Part shown: one piece after another, positions 9,311 to 18,575 of the stretch | How the letters are laid out: every line of letters starts with the position of its first letter | Numbering within the stretch: position 1 is the first letter of the stretch | From: UBA5109 sp963975155 | GTDB taxonomy: Bacteria; Pseudomonadota; Gammaproteobacteria; Pseudomonadales; Pseudohongiellaceae | Length of the DNA: 64,000 nt | Direction of reading: 5' to 3' | Assembly (NCBI GenBank): GCA_963975155.1 | Contig: CAXBFG010000001.1 | Location: forward strand, 372,001 to 436,000 | Position numbers and translations under genes: made by a program | The notes under the pieces: generated by a model | Told to the model about the DNA's origin: nothing | The model's database searches: none | The model's input: only the letters and a program-made list of their open reading frames with translations

Positions 9311-10597
9311 TTATTTTTTCGAGAGTTGGGCCAGTTCAAAATCCTGGATACGCTGCCTGCAATGTTCGATAGTTTGGCGCGTAATCACACTACGATTTTC
9401 ATCTTTCAAATCACCGTTCAGGGTTTGCTTGATCGCATTGGCGGCATTAAGCATTTGTTCAAAGCAGCGCATATTACCGAGTGAATTGGGTAACTGTAAA
9501 AAGAAACTCACCCCCGGTGTCGTAAACTCATCCATCTGGGTCGCATCAAAGGTGCCAGGTTTAACCATATTCGCCATACTGAACATGGCCGGGCCATTAC
9601 CCTGACTATCCCGGTGTTTGTGAAAGATACTCATTTTCCCGAGCTGCATACCCTGCTGCAATAAAATAGGCAGCAATTCGCTACCGGCGAAGACATCTCC
9701 CTGTTTGGCCATGACATTGATAACGATGACTTCTTCCGGCTCCAGGTTATCATCATCGTCCTCAAAAGTTTCTGAATCTTCCTGCATAAAGTCTTTTGGA
9801 CTTTCCGAAAACAGTTCTGCCTGGGCAACAGAATGCTTGCTTTCCTTGTTACGCTCGGTTTTGCTTTTTGCTTTTTGCTCTGCAGCCTGGGCGGGCGCTT
9901 TTCTGGATTTCAGGTGCGAAGGTTTATCTTCAAGTTCTTCAGCAGAAAAGGCTTCCATCTCACCGAAGGTTGGCTCTACACGCCCACCTTTGCGACTCTG
10001 CTCCGGAGCAATTTTTGATTTAGTCTGAGTACTGGCAAAGCTATGGGATTCACTATCGTTATTTTTCGAGTAGGCATTTACCTGCTTATCTGCTTGCCCT
10101 GCTTCAGTTCCAGTTATTGTTTCAGCGTAATCCTTATCGTTTTCTTCGTTATATTCGGTATCTTCATCATCATCGCTGTCTTCATCATCAAATTCACTGC
10201 TTGCTGTAAAGTCTTCCAGTTCATCTTGATCTTCACGAAAATTCCTGGCGTTTGCGCCAGCAGCTTTAGCTTCTCCACTGGATTTGCGGCCTTCAATCTC
10301 AACTGCATCCATTAATACCGGAACGTTTGCTTCATCATCTAAATCGTCCACGTCATCCTCAGCATCATATTCTTCATCATCCTCAGAATAGCTGTCGAGT
10401 GACTGGAAATGTCTTGGTTTGACTCTGGCACCACCGTTCGGTAACTCGGCTTTATCCAGGCTGCTGTCATCAATATCGGGGATATTTTTTTCTAATTTGA
10501 CCCGAATACTGTCTTTTCTTTTACGTCGATATCCGTCCAGTAAAATAACGATGATACCAACGATAACAATAATAATTAGCCAATCTCTCATCCCCAT
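9311..10597 (-). CDS. zipA: Cell division protein ZipA
   Basis: The 428-residue protein has an N-terminal membrane anchor (WLIIIVIVGIIVILL, about 6-20), a short basic patch, a long acidic and Pro/Ser/Gln-poor linker (about 50-280, with many Asp/Glu runs) and a C-terminal FtsZ-binding domain (about 290-425; VIVINVMAKQGDVFAG, MFSMANMVKPGTFD). ZipA tethers FtsZ to the membrane at the divisome. The very acidic linker differs from the Pro/Gln-rich linker of E. coli ZipA. It is co-directional between smc and ligA. Confidence 0.95.
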   Translation of the reverse strand: MGMRDWLIIIVIVGIIVILLDGYRRKRKDSIRVKLEKNIPDIDDSSLDKAELPNGGARVKPRHFQSLDSYSEDDEEYDAEDDVDDLDDEANVPVLMDAVEIEGRKSSGEAKAAGANARNFREDQDELEDFTASSEFDDEDSDDDEDTEYNEENDKDYAETITGTEAGQADKQVNAYSKNNDSESHSFASTQTKSKIAPEQSRKGGRVEPTFGEMEAFSAEELEDKPSHLKSRKAPAQAAEQKAKSKTERNKESKHSVAQAELFSESPKDFMQEDSETFEDDDDNLEPEEVIVINVMAKQGDVFAGSELLPILLQQGMQLGKMSIFHKHRDSQGNGPAMFSMANMVKPGTFDATQMDEFTTPGVSFFLQLPNSLGNMRCFEQMLNAANAIKQTLNGDLKDENRSVITRQTIEHCRQRIQDFELAQLSKK

Positions 10598-10728
10598 GAG
10601 TTAGCTCCAGCAGAATGATCTTGTATGTGAATATTATTTTTATTGAGTTTCATAAAGCTGCCATAGTCTGACATATGCGTGTTGATTCTTAAATACCCTG
10701 GTTCCCGGTGTTTGAGCATGATTGAAAG

Positions 10729-13700
10729 TTACATCGCTACCATTTCCGCCGCCTCGTCTACATCAACCGAAACCAGTCTGGACACACCAGGTTCCTGCAT
10801 CGTGACACCCATTAACTGGTTAGCAGATTCCATGGTTAAACGGTTATGGGTAATAAAGATAAACTGGATCAGCCCGGACATTTCCTTAACCAGGTTGGCA
10901 TAGCGAGCGATATTGGCATCATCCAGTGGCGCATCAACCTCATCCAGCATACAAAAGGGTGATGGATTGAGATGAAAGATTGAAAATACCAGCGCAATAG
11001 CCGTCATGGCTTTTTCACCACCCGATAAGAGGTGGATGGTGCTGTTACGTTTGCCGGGTGGGCGCGCCATAATAGCAACACCGGTATCCAGCAAATCTTC
11101 ACCGATCATATCGAGATAGGCATGCCCACCGCCGAATATTTTGGGAAACAATTCCTGCAAGCCATGGTTAATTTTATCGAAGGTTTCCTTGAAACGGGTG
11201 CGGGTTTCACGATCAATTTTACGGATTGCATTCTGTAAGGTATTCAAGGCTTTTTCCAAATCATCATTTTGCAGATCCAGATAGACTTTACGTTCTGACT
11301 GCGTCGTATATTCATCGATCGCGGCCAGATTGATTGGGCCCAGACGCTGAATTCTTGCCGCCAGTTTTTCCAGTTCTTCTTCTGCTGCCTGAGCACTTAG
11401 GTCCTCCGGCAAGGTAGATAACACATCCTCCAGTTTATAATTGGCCTGTGCAATCTGTTGTGCCAGAGCCTCACGTTTAACACTGGCACCTTCAATACTG
11501 AGACGTTTGCCGGCCAATTCATCCCTGATACCCTGACTGTTCTCCTGCGCCTCGCTACGTCTTTTGTCCAGTTCCCTGAGTTCGTGCTCGACATCATCGA
11601 CTTTAGCCTTGGCGGCATTCATTTCACTTTCTATATTGACGCGGGATTTTAATTTTTCTTCCAGTTCCAGCTTCAGGGCCGGCACCGGGTCATCACTCTG
11701 CTTCAGACTGCTGAGCAATTGCTGCTGACGACTCTTATAGGACTCTACCTGTGTGGTAATACGATTCAGGGCAGTATTCAGAGAATTCAACTGGGTCAGC
11801 TGTGTTTGATGCTTCAGGCTCAGTTCATGACTAAGATCTTTATTGTGTCTGGCTTTCTGGCGAGCACTCTCCAAAGCAGAGCGAACTTTTTCACGTTGCT
11901 GTAACAGTTCTTCGCGCTGTTCTGTGTCTCTGGCCATACGGTCCAGGGCGCCTTGCAAATTCACACGAGCCGTCGAAATATTACTCTGCTCAAGTTTGAC
12001 CTGCTCTTCCAGTTCCTTAATCTCTGTCTTAATGCGCTGGTTTCGCTGTGTAACCTGCTCAACTTTCACTCTGGCCGCGGAACGTTCGGCATTATAGTTG
12101 GCGGCTTCCTTGTTCAGTGCTGACACCTGATCCAGATAAGCTTCTTTTGCTGTCTCAAGTTTGCTTAATTCCTGCTGCAGCGTTTCAGACTCTGCCGTGT
12201 TAAGTTCAATTTTTTTGTTTAATTGCTCAATAGCGACAGCAAGATTCTTGATCTCTTCCTGTCGCTTTAACATGCCGGCTTCTTCATCGAAACCTTTGGA
12301 GATGCGCAGCCATCCCGAGCCCAGCCAGATTCCGTCCTTGGTTACGATGGATTCATGACTCAAAAGTTCAGTGCGTAGTGCCAGCGCCTGGGATAGTGAA
12401 TCAGCGACATAAATACCGTCCAGCAGACTGTCTATATTTTTCCCGCTACTGACTTTCGATTTCAGGGCCTTGTCTTTTAAAACTGCAGCGCTATTTGCAG
12501 ACGGATTCGGCGCGTGCGAATTATTCGTTTCGACAAAATGCAATAAGCCATTTTCAAAGCTGCCCAACAGCCCTTCAAGAGCTGAAAAATTATCCACACA
12601 AACGGCCTGCATATGTTTGCCCAGCACGGTTTCAAGAGCCAGTTCCCAGCCTGCGTCTACCTTGATCTCATCCAGCAAGCGTTTGTTGGCGGCAAAATCA
12701 TGCTGCTCTATCCACTGCAGTGCCTTATCATCCTGTTTACCCAGGGCCGCTTGCTGCAATGCTTCCAGCGAGGCATGACGCCCCAGCAGACCCTGTAATT
12801 CGCTACGATCCTGTGCCAGCGTATTTCCCGACTCCTTGAGTTTTGATCTAAGTTCATCAATGCCGGTCAAGATGCTTTTGTTCTGGCTTTGCAGTTCCGT
12901 GGCTTGTGCTTCAATAGCGCTGACTTTTTCACTTAATGCGGCGATCTCCTGCTCTTCTTTGGCCGTATGCAAGCCTGCCGATTCGGTGCTTAAACTGCTC
13001 TGACGCTGAAGACTTCGCTCAACGATATTTTCAAGGTGCCTGATGCGCTGCTGTTCAACTTCGGCCTGACGGGTCGCCTCAGCAGAGTGTGTATTAAACT
13101 GATCCCAATCCTGCTGCCAGGTCGTCATGGCCTGTTCTGCCTTTTCGAGTATCTCAGTGGAGCCTTTCTCCAGTTCCACGGCCCTTGCCAGTTCAGGCTC
13201 CAGTTGTGTGATGGTTGTCTGCAGCTGAGCTATTTGCTGGTTATCGTCCTGCAGCTCTTGTTCAGCATGCTGGAGATTTTGCTCAATATTATTCAGCTCT
13301 TCGGATAACTCGAGTTGGCGCTGTCGCTGATGTTCAATATTCTGTTCTATTTTGCTGATTTCACTACCCAGAGAGTAATAGCTGGCCTGTATAGTCTGGT
13401 AAGACTCCTGCAGATCCGTATTCAGTTCTCTTTGCTTCTCTATTTCAGCTTCAAAGGAGCGAAAGGAGGCAATACTGGCTTCCAGTTTGACTTCCAGATC
13501 GCGAATGACCTGCTGGGCCTTACTCACTTCGCTGTCGAAATCCCGCCAGCGTATGGCATTCAACTGCGCCTGGGTATCGCGCTCATTCTGTTTGTGCTCT
13601 TTATAGCGCTGGGCAGCCTTGGCCTGTCTTTGCAAGTGCTGTAACTGACGCTCAAGTTCTTCCCGAATATCCGCCAGACGTTCCAGGTTCTCCTTGGTAC

Positions 13701-14256
13701 GCTTGATACGATTCTCGGTTTCGCGGCGTCTTTCCTTGTATTTGGAAATACCCGCCGCTTCTTCGATAAAGACACGCAATTCTTCGGGTTTGGATTCAAT
13801 CAGGCGACTAACCATGCCCTGCTCAATAATCGAATAGGAACGAGGCCCAAGGCCGGTACCCAGGAAAATATCCGTGATATCCCGGCGGCGGCATTTTTCA
13901 CCATTTAAGAGATAGGTCGACTGAGCTTCTGTATTGACGACACGTTTAACCGATATTTCATTAAAACTGGCATATTGCCCTTTAATGGTGCGATCACTGT
14001 TATCAAATATCAGCTCTACGGAGGCTTGCCCTACCGGTTTGCGACTGCTGGAGCCATTAAAGATGACATCCGTCATATGCTCGCCACGCAGGTTCTTGGC
14101 CGAGCTTTCGCCGAGCACCCAGCGCACGGCATCGATAATATTCGATTTGCCGCAGCCATTGGGGCCGACGATGGCACAAAGATTGCTGGGAAGGTGAACG
14201 GTTGTCGGGTCTACGAATGATTTGAAACCTGCGAGTTTAATACTTTTTAATCGCAT
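10729..14256 (-). CDS. smc: Chromosome segregation protein SMC
   Basis: A 1175-residue SMC ATPase. Walker A is GPNGCGKS (31-38), followed by coiled coil, a hinge near 500-650, a second coiled coil, the ABC signature LSGGEKAM and Walker B CMLDEVDAPLDD near the C terminus. It works with ScpA/ScpB to organise the chromosome. Start ATG 14256-14254 fits the family alignment (MRLKSIKLAGFKSF). It is the first gene of the smc-zipA-ligA group and is divergent from wecA, with 285 bases between them. Confidence 0.97.
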   Translation of the reverse strand: MRLKSIKLAGFKSFVDPTTVHLPSNLCAIVGPNGCGKSNIIDAVRWVLGESSAKNLRGEHMTDVIFNGSSSRKPVGQASVELIFDNSDRTIKGQYASFNEISVKRVVNTEAQSTYLLNGEKCRRRDITDIFLGTGLGPRSYSIIEQGMVSRLIESKPEELRVFIEEAAGISKYKERRRETENRIKRTKENLERLADIREELERQLQHLQRQAKAAQRYKEHKQNERDTQAQLNAIRWRDFDSEVSKAQQVIRDLEVKLEASIASFRSFEAEIEKQRELNTDLQESYQTIQASYYSLGSEISKIEQNIEHQRQRQLELSEELNNIEQNLQHAEQELQDDNQQIAQLQTTITQLEPELARAVELEKGSTEILEKAEQAMTTWQQDWDQFNTHSAEATRQAEVEQQRIRHLENIVERSLQRQSSLSTESAGLHTAKEEQEIAALSEKVSAIEAQATELQSQNKSILTGIDELRSKLKESGNTLAQDRSELQGLLGRHASLEALQQAALGKQDDKALQWIEQHDFAANKRLLDEIKVDAGWELALETVLGKHMQAVCVDNFSALEGLLGSFENGLLHFVETNNSHAPNPSANSAAVLKDKALKSKVSSGKNIDSLLDGIYVADSLSQALALRTELLSHESIVTKDGIWLGSGWLRISKGFDEEAGMLKRQEEIKNLAVAIEQLNKKIELNTAESETLQQELSKLETAKEAYLDQVSALNKEAANYNAERSAARVKVEQVTQRNQRIKTEIKELEEQVKLEQSNISTARVNLQGALDRMARDTEQREELLQQREKVRSALESARQKARHNKDLSHELSLKHQTQLTQLNSLNTALNRITTQVESYKSRQQQLLSSLKQSDDPVPALKLELEEKLKSRVNIESEMNAAKAKVDDVEHELRELDKRRSEAQENSQGIRDELAGKRLSIEGASVKREALAQQIAQANYKLEDVLSTLPEDLSAQAAEEELEKLAARIQRLGPINLAAIDEYTTQSERKVYLDLQNDDLEKALNTLQNAIRKIDRETRTRFKETFDKINHGLQELFPKIFGGGHAYLDMIGEDLLDTGVAIMARPPGKRNSTIHLLSGGEKAMTAIALVFSIFHLNPSPFCMLDEVDAPLDDANIARYANLVKEMSGLIQFIFITHNRLTMESANQLMGVTMQEPGVSRLVSVDVDEAAEMVAM

Positions 14257-14435
14257 TTAGACGACATACCTTAGTGGATAGATGAACTGCTTTTAATGCG
14301 GAGAAGTTTAGCTGATCTGCCGGACAAACTCATCATGAAATTAAGATTTGTTTAAGTTTAGATTGCCAAAGCAGATCACAATCCGTAAATAAATAGTTAT
14401 GTACAAGAGCTGAAGGTTTTTGCTATATTGCGCGC

Positions 14436-14469
14436 CTAAAACCATGATTTATATAAGTTTAGGTTTTAG
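14436..14469. repeat. Perfect 8-base inverted repeat in the wecA leader
   Basis: CTAAAACC at 14436-14443 pairs with GGTTTTAG at 14462-14469 across an 18-base AT-rich loop. It lies just after a TATATT box (about 14424-14429) that could be the -10 of the wecA promoter, so the hairpin would be at or near the transcript start. There is no U tract, so it is not a terminator. Confidence 0.4.
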
Positions 14470-14522
14470 CTAAATCCCTTAAATAGCTAAAGAATCAAAG
14501 CACTTAAAGAAAGCATAGCTAA
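14467..14522 (+). repeat. Three TAGCTAA direct repeats upstream of wecA
   Basis: The heptamer TAGCTAA occurs at 14467-14473, 14484-14490 and 14516-14522, all within 56 bases of untranslated leader. The first copy extends to the palindrome TTAGCTAA. This could be a regulator-binding array or a chance effect of AT-rich sequence. Confidence 0.35.
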
Positions 14523-14541
14523 GATAATAACCGGGTGATTA

Positions 14542-15582
14542 ATGGATGTAATTAGCTTATTTAGCTCCTTCTTTGTAACAGGCGCCTCGCTATTCGCACT
14601 GCAACCGGTAGCCAGTAAAGTCGGACTTCTAGATCACCCCGGTGGACGCAAAACCCATTCAAAACCAACACCACTAATTGGCGGCCTAGGCATTTACCTG
14701 GGCATCTTCCTGATTACCTATTTCAATCCAACAGTATTTAATCATTACTCTCTTATGTTAGGCATAGCAGCCTTCGTACTCGTTATCGGCATGATTGACG
14801 ATTACCAACACCAGTCAGTCTGGATTCGAATGGGCTCGCAGGCCGTTGCCGCAAGCCTGATGTATTTCGCTGCCAAAGTGCAGTTAACATCTTTCGGAGA
14901 TATTTTATTTGTGGGAGATATCGGGCTCGGATTGTTAAGCTTCCCCCTTACAGTTGTAGCAACCGTTGGCGTAATCAATGCAGTCAATATGAGTGACGGG
15001 GTTGATGGCTTATCAGGTGGTATGGTCGCTATAGCACTAGCCTTTTTAGGTATTATTGGATGGCAAGCGGGCAACACAACCTTGCTAACTTTTGTTGCAA
15101 TTCTGCTTAGCGCCCTGCTGGCATTTTTGGCTCTGAATTTCAGATTACCCTGGAAAAAAACGGCCATGATTTATCTGGGCGATTCAGGTAGTACCTTCCT
15201 TGGTTTTGTTTTGGCCTGGTTATTTATCGAAGCTTCACAAGGCGAAAACGCCATCATGCCACCCGTGTTGGCACTCTGGTTTTTAGCCCTACCATTAATG
15301 GATACCATCGTACTGTTAGTTAAAAGACCACTGGAAGGTAAATCACCCTTTCATCCCGGCAGAGATCATCTGCACCATAAACTGTTAGATATGGGGTTTT
15401 CGAATAAGAGAGTCGTCTTGAGTTTATATCTGGTGGGAATCGTGATTGGACTTATTGGACTTGCGATACATCAGGAGATGATTTTGGAAAGCTTATCTTT
15501 TTTAATTTTTCTAGGTTTGTTTTTAGTTTACCTACTAATTATTAGCTTTATGAAGAACAGCTTTATTTTAACAAAAAAATAG
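14542..15582 (+). CDS. wecA: WecA-type undecaprenyl-phosphate glycosyl-1-phosphate transferase
   Basis: A 346-residue multispanning protein of the MraY/WecA/TagO family. It shows the DDY metal site (about 91-93), NMSDGVDGLSGG, YLGDSGS and the HPGRDHLHHKLL motif typical of polyprenyl-P HexNAc-1-P transferases. It would load the first sugar phosphate, most likely GlcNAc-1-P, onto undecaprenyl phosphate to start the repeat unit made by the neighbouring operon. It lies on the plus strand, convergent with the last operon gene, with about 100 bases between them. P. aeruginosa WbpL has a similar role. Exact sugar specificity cannot be read from the sequence. Confidence 0.88.
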   Translation: MDVISLFSSFFVTGASLFALQPVASKVGLLDHPGGRKTHSKPTPLIGGLGIYLGIFLITYFNPTVFNHYSLMLGIAAFVLVIGMIDDYQHQSVWIRMGSQAVAASLMYFAAKVQLTSFGDILFVGDIGLGLLSFPLTVVATVGVINAVNMSDGVDGLSGGMVAIALAFLGIIGWQAGNTTLLTFVAILLSALLAFLALNFRLPWKKTAMIYLGDSGSTFLGFVLAWLFIEASQGENAIMPPVLALWFLALPLMDTIVLLVKRPLEGKSPFHPGRDHLHHKLLDMGFSNKRVVLSLYLVGIVIGLIGLAIHQEMILESLSFLIFLGLFLVYLLIISFMKNSFILTKK

Positions 15583-15684
15583 CTATACATTCACCTATCT
15601 AATTCCACCGACCTCATTAAGTCTCTAATTTAAGCCTCAGATTTGCAAACATAACATTAATGTACATCTACTACTTATATCAAT

Positions 15685-16908
15685 TTAGTCAGAAGCAATT
15701 TTCAAAAACCCCAACATCTTCTTTGCCATAACTTTTCTATTGTATAACTCTGCAGCCTGACGACTTTTGACTGTTAATTGCTTGTAAAAGTCAGCATCTT
15801 CATAAAGCTTTAATACTGCTTTTTTTAATGCCCCTGGCATTTCAGGAAGTACAGCAATACCCACCCCATTAGATGCTACTATTTCAGTTGCTTCCCCTTC
15901 AGGTTGAGCGATAATAATAGGTAACCCCATGCCCATGGATTCAAAAATCTTCGAAGGAATGACAGTTTTGAACAAGGGAGTATTTTTTAAATGCACCAGC
16001 GAAATATCACATATACTCCACAGATCAGCCATTCTCTCTTTGGGCTGCCGGGGAATTAAAACCACGTTGTCTAACCCCTCATTAGTTATTCTTTGCTCTA
16101 ACAAGACACGTTCGGCGCCACTACCGGCGATAACAAATTTTATTCCAGAATAGCCTCGCAACATCTCAGCAGTATCGAGCACATTTCCTAATGCATGGGC
16201 CATTCCAAGAGTACCTACGTAGCCCACCACGAATTTTTCTCGCAAGTCGAACTGATCTAAATATTCCGCACACTTTTTCTTCGCCGGTTGGTAAAGACTT
16301 AGATCAACACCATTGAGCACGACTACGATCTTTGACTCATCAATTCCACGTTGTACGAGTTCCTCACGAAAAGCATGTGTTACTGAAATGATACATTTAG
16401 CTCGCCGATACAAGAACAGTTCTAATTTCTCGAGCTGACGGATTAGTAATCCCTTTTTCATGGCGCCTACCTCAATAATCGAGGCCGGCCAAATGTCACG
16501 AAGCTCGAAAATAAACGGTTTTCTTTTGACCGCCGAAAGCAACCAAGCACTTAAAGCTGTGAAAAATTGAGGAGATGTCCCCACAATGACATCAGGTCTT
16601 TTTTCAAGCAAACCAACTAGGAAAGCCATTAAAGCGTAGGACAAGTAATCCAGAATGCGACGGGTAAAGCCTTCGTTGGCAGTGATATAGGTTTTCACTC
16701 GAATCACCCGAATTCCATCCATATTAGCTTTCTGATACCAAGAATTCCGATAACCTTCAAAAACGATTCCGTCTGGGAAATTCGGTGCACAGGTAATGAC
16801 TGTAACCTTATGGCCTAGTTTCACCCATTCTTTAGCGTGCTCGTACGTGCGGCTTGCCGGAGCATTTCCCTCTGGTGGAAAGTTATCGGAAAGAAAAAGA
16901 ATATGCAT
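15685..16908 (-). CDS. GT4-family glycosyltransferase (WbuB-like)
   Basis: About 407 residues with a GT-B fold. The N terminus HILFLSDNFPPEGNAPASRTYEHA is the WbuB-type acceptor side. The C-terminal half has GYVGTLGMAHAL and the PSKIFESMGMGLP segment containing the conserved glutamate of GT4 enzymes. WbuB-type proteins transfer an N-acetylated deoxyhexosamine onto the lipid-linked acceptor; the donor here is unknown. I use ATG 16908, which overlaps the preceding TGA by one base, rather than TTG 16911. This is the last gene of the operon and faces wecA. Confidence 0.85.
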   Translation of the reverse strand: MHILFLSDNFPPEGNAPASRTYEHAKEWVKLGHKVTVITCAPNFPDGIVFEGYRNSWYQKANMDGIRVIRVKTYITANEGFTRRILDYLSYALMAFLVGLLEKRPDVIVGTSPQFFTALSAWLLSAVKRKPFIFELRDIWPASIIEVGAMKKGLLIRQLEKLELFLYRRAKCIISVTHAFREELVQRGIDESKIVVVLNGVDLSLYQPAKKKCAEYLDQFDLREKFVVGYVGTLGMAHALGNVLDTAEMLRGYSGIKFVIAGSGAERVLLEQRITNEGLDNVVLIPRQPKERMADLWSICDISLVHLKNTPLFKTVIPSKIFESMGMGLPIIIAQPEGEATEIVASNGVGIAVLPEMPGALKKAVLKLYEDADFYKQLTVKSRQAAELYNRKVMAKKMLGFLKIASD

Positions 16909-18569
16909 CAATGCAAGACTTGCCAGCAGACGCTTGTCTGCACTTTTGGCTGGAGGAAAATTAGCTTTATAAAGTGATTAGGAATATCTAAGCCAAATTC
17001 CGGGTGCCAGATTCCGTTAATGAGTTCCGCACAAGTACCAGCAAACTCAAATGTTATCTGGTGAGTTGGAGTCTTGAAAACAAATTTGTAATTAGACTCG
17101 GATACAATTTTAATATCTGGATGAAGGTGTAGATAACCAACTGCAGAGTGGAAATCGCCGTTCAACTCATCGATCACATCCAAAGTTCGCTGACCAAACG
17201 ACCATGTTCTGCGATGAAAGACTTTGAGGCCCTGCTTGACAAAGCCATTATGCATAGCACAAATTTCGACTTCTCCAGTTTCCTTAGTGAGAACTTTGCG
17301 CTCTACAATACGAGCACGCCGTGCCACTCGAAAACCCGCCCAAACTTCGGATGAGTTTAAGCCATCCACGACTACCGTATTGTGTGCTGCAGTACTTCGT
17401 TGACGATGACGCTCATCTGAGAGGCCATAACCAGAGATTCCTGAATTAACTAATACACGCTGACTACCAATACTCAACTCAAAGCTCAAGCTATCAGCAT
17501 GGGCATGCCCAGGAATATAGTTTGGTCCGATGTCAGCACAATCTATAATAACAACACTATCATCACTAACAACACGAATATATCCCGACGCACCCAAATC
17601 CAAAAGCGAAGGGGCTACCATTTCATTATATTCGCGCAGACCCTTCATATTAATTTGAAGTAAAAAGGCATACTGCTTTAATTTTTCCGCTGCCGGGGCA
17701 ACACCGAAAGCAGCATCATTAAAAAAGGCAATCTCACCATCTGGGTGAAGCATATTATCCATCCAGAAAAACATCTGACTAGCTATTGATCTCCAAATAT
17801 CAAGCCGGTCTCTCAATCCCGAGTGGGGATAAGCGTCAGTAATATTCAACAAATCCAGCATGTCTTGTAAAATAATACAGTGATACATAGGTGAAAGTTC
17901 AAAATGAGCACCATCTTCAAGTATCTGCTCAGGTATCTCCCGATCCAAAATCTTCAGACCTTTTTTAAGCCACTTTTCAGCAACTTTTCCTTCGAAGAAT
18001 AAACCAGCAAAAATCAATGCCTTGGCGTTGGCAAAGAGGTGATTGCCCAACAAATGATATTCCAGCTGCTGAGTGAGCACATGCACTTGAAGAGCTAAAC
18101 TATCCAGCCATTTTTGCTCAGGTTCATTGCCGTTCAGTATCCATTTGATCCAATTCACTACACGCAAAGAAATTGTATAAGGCTCCCAACCAACACCAAG
18201 TCCAACGGGGTTTTCATTTACCCATCGGTGAATCATTTCTCTGTGCCATTCATTTCTCGACTCGGCAGCCTCAGCGACCAAATCATCAAAGTAGTGTAGG
18301 TTGTATAACCAAAGTTTATCTTGACGGATGTCATTCCAGTCAAATGAACTTTCGAGTTTGCCTTTGGTTCGCAAAAAAACAAACTCGTCCTTGGCGACCA
18401 TCCGAGCAGACTGACAATTCCAAACCCGCCAATCTCCTTTCATTATTCTTGGTGCAGGCAACTCTCCAGGAAGAATGAAATCAGGCCTTTTACACCAACG
18501 ATACGCTCGAAAAAAAAGCTGTGATGGACGCAAATAACGTAAAGTATGAAAATAAAGCGAAATTCTCAT
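16908..18569 (-). CDS. Heparinase II/III-like family protein
   Basis: The 553-residue protein begins without a signal peptide. The N-terminal half is an alpha-toroid (LYNLHYFDDL, LGNHLFANAKALIFAG, FELSPMYHCIILQDMLD), and the C-terminal half is a beta-sandwich with GHAHADSLSFELSIG and RSTAAHNTVVVDG. Both halves match heparinase II/III polysaccharide lyases. The His, Tyr and His residues usual for the active site appear to be kept. Inside an O-antigen type operon it may trim or edit the uronic-acid polymer, but no cytoplasmic substrate is established. It lies 6 bases after the bi-domain oxidoreductase, a pairing seen in other polysaccharide loci. Confidence 0.85.
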   Translation of the reverse strand: MRISLYFHTLRYLRPSQLFFRAYRWCKRPDFILPGELPAPRIMKGDWRVWNCQSARMVAKDEFVFLRTKGKLESSFDWNDIRQDKLWLYNLHYFDDLVAEAAESRNEWHREMIHRWVNENPVGLGVGWEPYTISLRVVNWIKWILNGNEPEQKWLDSLALQVHVLTQQLEYHLLGNHLFANAKALIFAGLFFEGKVAEKWLKKGLKILDREIPEQILEDGAHFELSPMYHCIILQDMLDLLNITDAYPHSGLRDRLDIWRSIASQMFFWMDNMLHPDGEIAFFNDAAFGVAPAAEKLKQYAFLLQINMKGLREYNEMVAPSLLDLGASGYIRVVSDDSVVIIDCADIGPNYIPGHAHADSLSFELSIGSQRVLVNSGISGYGLSDERHRQRSTAAHNTVVVDGLNSSEVWAGFRVARRARIVERKVLTKETGEVEICAMHNGFVKQGLKVFHRRTWSFGQRTLDVIDELNGDFHSAVGYLHLHPDIKIVSESNYKFVFKTPTHQITFEFAGTCAELINGIWHPEFGLDIPNHFIKLIFLQPKVQTSVCWQVLH

Positions 18570-18575
18570 TACGAA

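Noticed and set aside
9705..10315. Plus-strand open frames opposite zipA
   Set aside because: They mirror the acidic linker codons and give Ser/Phe-rich translations without domains.
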